A stretch of DNA of 16,288 nt from Spirochaetaceae bacterium (GTDB taxonomy: Bacteria; Spirochaetota; Spirochaetia; DSM-27196; SKKC01). The notes below the pieces were generated by a model. It had not been told where the DNA came from, did no database searches, and worked only from the letters and a program-made list of their open reading frames with translations. This document shows positions 14,071-16,288 of this stretch, piece after piece. Made by a program: the position numbers and the translations under genes. The DNA lies in assembly GCA_003552745.1 (NCBI GenBank), contig PUOG01000358.1, positions 1-16,288 on the forward strand, given 5' to 3'. Positions within the stretch are counted from its first letter, which is position 1. Each line of letters starts with the position of its first letter.

Positions 14071-16288
14071 ATGAGAACGCAGCCTCGCTTCCAGCTGAAC
14101 CAGATGAACCGTTTTGATTCGAGCCGGTCGGCCCGGCGCCGAAGACTCTTTGCCACCGTCCTGGCAGCCGCCGCCCTCATTTTATCGGCATGCGGGCAAG
14201 CGGCCCTCAATGACGGCGATTACATCGTCTACACCGCCTCGTCGACGTCGGACGGCTGGCACGCGATCGTGCGCCTGGTTGTGGCTGACTCGGAGATCGC
14301 CGAAGTCGATTTCGATTACCTGAACGAAAACGGCGAAGTGCTCAGCGAGCAATCGGCATGGCACGAGCGACTTCGAGCCGCCTACGGAACCGGACCGGCG
14401 GAAGCGTTCGAACGCTTCGCGGATGAATTGCGAACGGAGCGGGAGTTCAACCCGGAGGCCCACACGTACAACGCCGGGATCCTGAACGACGTCCAACGCT
14501 ACGGTGCGGCTGCAATAGCGGCGGCTGCGGACGGCGAGGCGGGCGTCATTCGGTTGAGCGGCACCGATCGTGAGGTAATCGCCGAGGGCGATGTGGCCGC
14601 CGACGAGACAGCGCTCTGGACGGCGGTGAATGAGTATCTGCGCGGTGATTCAGAGCGCCGCCACCGGCGGGCCGTACGAGGAGGGCTCGTCGCCGCGGAG
14701 TCGCGCGGCGGGCTTGCCGCCGTGTCTCAGGATGAGCTGGCTACCGAGGCCGGCATGCGCGTACTGGAAGACGGTGGCACGGCCGCCGACGCGGTGTTCG
14801 CCATGTCGTCGGTACTGTCGGTGGTCGAGCCGATGCTTTCGAGCGTCTTCGGGGGCGGTACGTGGCTGCTGTACTACGATGCGAGCGCCGACGAAGTGAT
14901 CTCGGTCGGAGGCGTCGGTCCGGTGCCACAGGCGGCAAATATCGAGCGGTTCCAGGACTCGAATTTTTTCGGTCGACGCGGCATTCATCGGGCAATCGTT
15001 CCGGGTGCATGGGCGGGTTGGATGACGCTGCTGCGCGAGTATGGCCGCAAGCCGCTCGGCGATCTCATGAGCGATGCCGAGCGCATTGCACGCGAAGGTC
15101 ACCCGATGCGGTCGATGACGAACCAATACCTTTCGGGGCGGCGCGACGAGGTGAGAGGCTGGCCGTACGCCGCAGAGGTCTACATGCCCGGTGACCGTAA
15201 TCTCCGAACCGGCGACACGATCCGACACGAGAATATGGCCGATACCTTCCGTTCGGTCCGACGCGCCTACGACGAGGCACGGTCGAAAGGAGAGATCGCC
15301 GCCCTCGACGCCGCCGAGGATTACTTCTATCGCGGTCCGATCGCCGAGGAGATCGCCCGCTTCTCCCGAGAGAACGGCGGATTGCTCACATACAGCGACT
15401 TCGCGAACTACGACGGCGCGGATATCGTCGCGCCCATATCGATCGACTATCGCGGCTACGAGGTGTACCAGAACCCACCGAACAGCCAGGGAATCGTCAT
15501 GTTACAGGCGCTCGGCATGCTGCGAGAGTTCGATTTCTCGGGCCTCGGCCCGCACGACGCCGAAACCGTTCATCGCCAGGCCGAAGCGCTGAAACTTGCC
15601 TTTCTCGATCGCCATCGCTACATCGGAGACCCGGAATTCGTCGATCTCGATGTCGATTTTCTCCTCTCCGACGACTACCTGTCCGAGCGCGCATCGCTGA
15701 TCAGCCCGAACACCGTCAGACGCTGGCCGATGGACGATGTCGACAGTCTCATGGCGGATTCAGGGAACACCACCACGCTGCACGCGGTCGACCGCTACGG
15801 AAACGTCGCCTCGGTGACGACATCAATCGGAATCAGTTTCATCGTTGCCGGAGAGACCGGCATTCACATGAACGAGCGGATCAGCTTCATGAGCAACGAC
15901 CGCGACCATCCGAATGCAATCGAACCGGGTAAGAAGGTCCGCCATACGTCGATGCCGTATATCGTATTGAGAGATGGGCGCCCGTACATCTCCGGCGGTG
16001 TAACCGGAGCGGACTTCCAGCCGATGGGACAGCTGCAACAGCTCATGCACATCGTCGACTTCGGTATGACACCACAGGAGTCGGTTGAAGCGCCGCGTTT
16101 CGACGTTCGGACCTTTCCCCAAACGTTTTTCCCGTACTCGGTACAGAACCGCCTGCTCTTCGAGTCAGGCTTCCCCGAGGCATCGCGCAATGCGCTTTCG
16201 AACCGCGGCCACGATACCGGAACCGGCACCTACTGGGGTCACGCGACGGTCATAACCATCGACGACCACGCCGCCGGTGACATGAGCG
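14071..16288 (+). CDS. Lipoprotein fusion: FMN_bind-like domain plus gamma-glutamyltransferase (partial, 3' end outside window)
   Basis: 739 codons are visible with no stop. A basic n-region (RRRR at 22-25) and hydrophobic stretch end in lipobox LSAC (Cys41), so the protein should be a surface or periplasmic lipoprotein. Residues about 47-155 resemble the COG4939 FMN-binding-related lipoprotein domain (DGWHAIVRLVVADSEIAEVD, then DYLNENGEVLSE). From about 204 a gamma-glutamyltranspeptidase domain begins: GGLVAAESRGGLAAVSQDEL, VFGGGTWLLYYD, YRGYEVYQNPPNSQG, NTTTLHAVDRYGNVASVTTS (Thr567 aligns with the autoprocessing nucleophile) and IVDFGMTPQESVEAPRF. The RExAP segment of standard enzymes is replaced (GVGPVPQ, 281-287), so donor specificity may differ. 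The ATG at 14071 has GGGGA 6 bases upstream. The gene is divergent from argH. Confidence 0.87.
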   Translation, partial: MRTQPRFQLNQMNRFDSSRSARRRRLFATVLAAAALILSACGQAALNDGDYIVYTASSTSDGWHAIVRLVVADSEIAEVDFDYLNENGEVLSEQSAWHERLRAAYGTGPAEAFERFADELRTEREFNPEAHTYNAGILNDVQRYGAAAIAAAADGEAGVIRLSGTDREVIAEGDVAADETALWTAVNEYLRGDSERRHRRAVRGGLVAAESRGGLAAVSQDELATEAGMRVLEDGGTAADAVFAMSSVLSVVEPMLSSVFGGGTWLLYYDASADEVISVGGVGPVPQAANIERFQDSNFFGRRGIHRAIVPGAWAGWMTLLREYGRKPLGDLMSDAERIAREGHPMRSMTNQYLSGRRDEVRGWPYAAEVYMPGDRNLRTGDTIRHENMADTFRSVRRAYDEARSKGEIAALDAAEDYFYRGPIAEEIARFSRENGGLLTYSDFANYDGADIVAPISIDYRGYEVYQNPPNSQGIVMLQALGMLREFDFSGLGPHDAETVHRQAEALKLAFLDRHRYIGDPEFVDLDVDFLLSDDYLSERASLISPNTVRRWPMDDVDSLMADSGNTTTLHAVDRYGNVASVTTSIGISFIVAGETGIHMNERISFMSNDRDHPNAIEPGKKVRHTSMPYIVLRDGRPYISGGVTGADFQPMGQLQQLMHIVDFGMTPQESVEAPRFDVRTFPQTFFPYSVQNRLLFESGFPEASRNALSNRGHDTGTGTYWGHATVITIDDHAAGDMS

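Noticed and set aside
1..16288. Mobile elements, CRISPR arrays, tRNA or rRNA genes
   Set aside because: No transposase or integrase reading frame, no short regularly spaced repeats and no cloverleaf or rRNA-like sequence were seen. The only repeats are the in-frame units of the lipoprotein gene.

Overview
This 16.3 kb window is chromosomal, GC-rich and gene-dense. It comes from a bacterium with an outer-membrane-type envelope: four of its proteins carry lipoprotein or cleavable signal peptides. I see no mobile element, tRNA, rRNA or CRISPR array. Two features recall free-living, salt-tolerant Spirochaetota: a LysM-like periplasmic protein containing a 'WxxxYEAN...DPDNPDLIHPG'-type module, and repeat-bearing lipoproteins next to an Mrp cation antiporter operon. 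That assignment is an inference from family resemblance, not proof.

Layout. (1) Bases 1-3774, plus strand: a translationally coupled Mrp/Mnh-type Na+/H+ antiporter operon with order E(end)-F-G-[DUF4040/MbhD-like]-[MbhE-like]-B-C-D. The order matches the mbhA-H ion-translocating module of membrane-bound hydrogenases, but no hydrogenase genes follow. (2) 3833-5419, minus strand: an RlmD/RumA-type 23S rRNA m5U methyltransferase. (3) 5543-7216, plus strand: a two-gene envelope operon. It encodes a lipoprotein with 74-residue tandem repeats and a secreted protein with a C-terminal LysM-like domain; both share a helical module. (4) 13958-7282, minus strand: a five-gene cluster of argH, an FGGY sugar kinase, a membrane-anchored winged-helix-like protein, L-serine dehydratase (sdaA) and a large lipoprotein with FecR-like, PEGA and ankyrin regions. 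Its first four genes overlap or sit close together, and a good promoter lies just before the third gene. (5) 14071 to the window end, plus strand, divergent from argH: a lipoprotein in which an N-terminal FMN_bind-like (COG4939-type) domain is fused to a gamma-glutamyltranspeptidase domain. It runs off the window.

The regions probably work separately: cation/pH homeostasis, rRNA modification, cell-envelope structure, amino-acid and sugar metabolism, and an extracytoplasmic gamma-glutamyl hydrolase. The most unusual items are the fused gamma-glutamyltransferase with altered substrate-site residues, the split-MrpA antiporter without hydrogenase genes, and the FecR-PEGA-ankyrin lipoprotein at the end of a metabolic operon.
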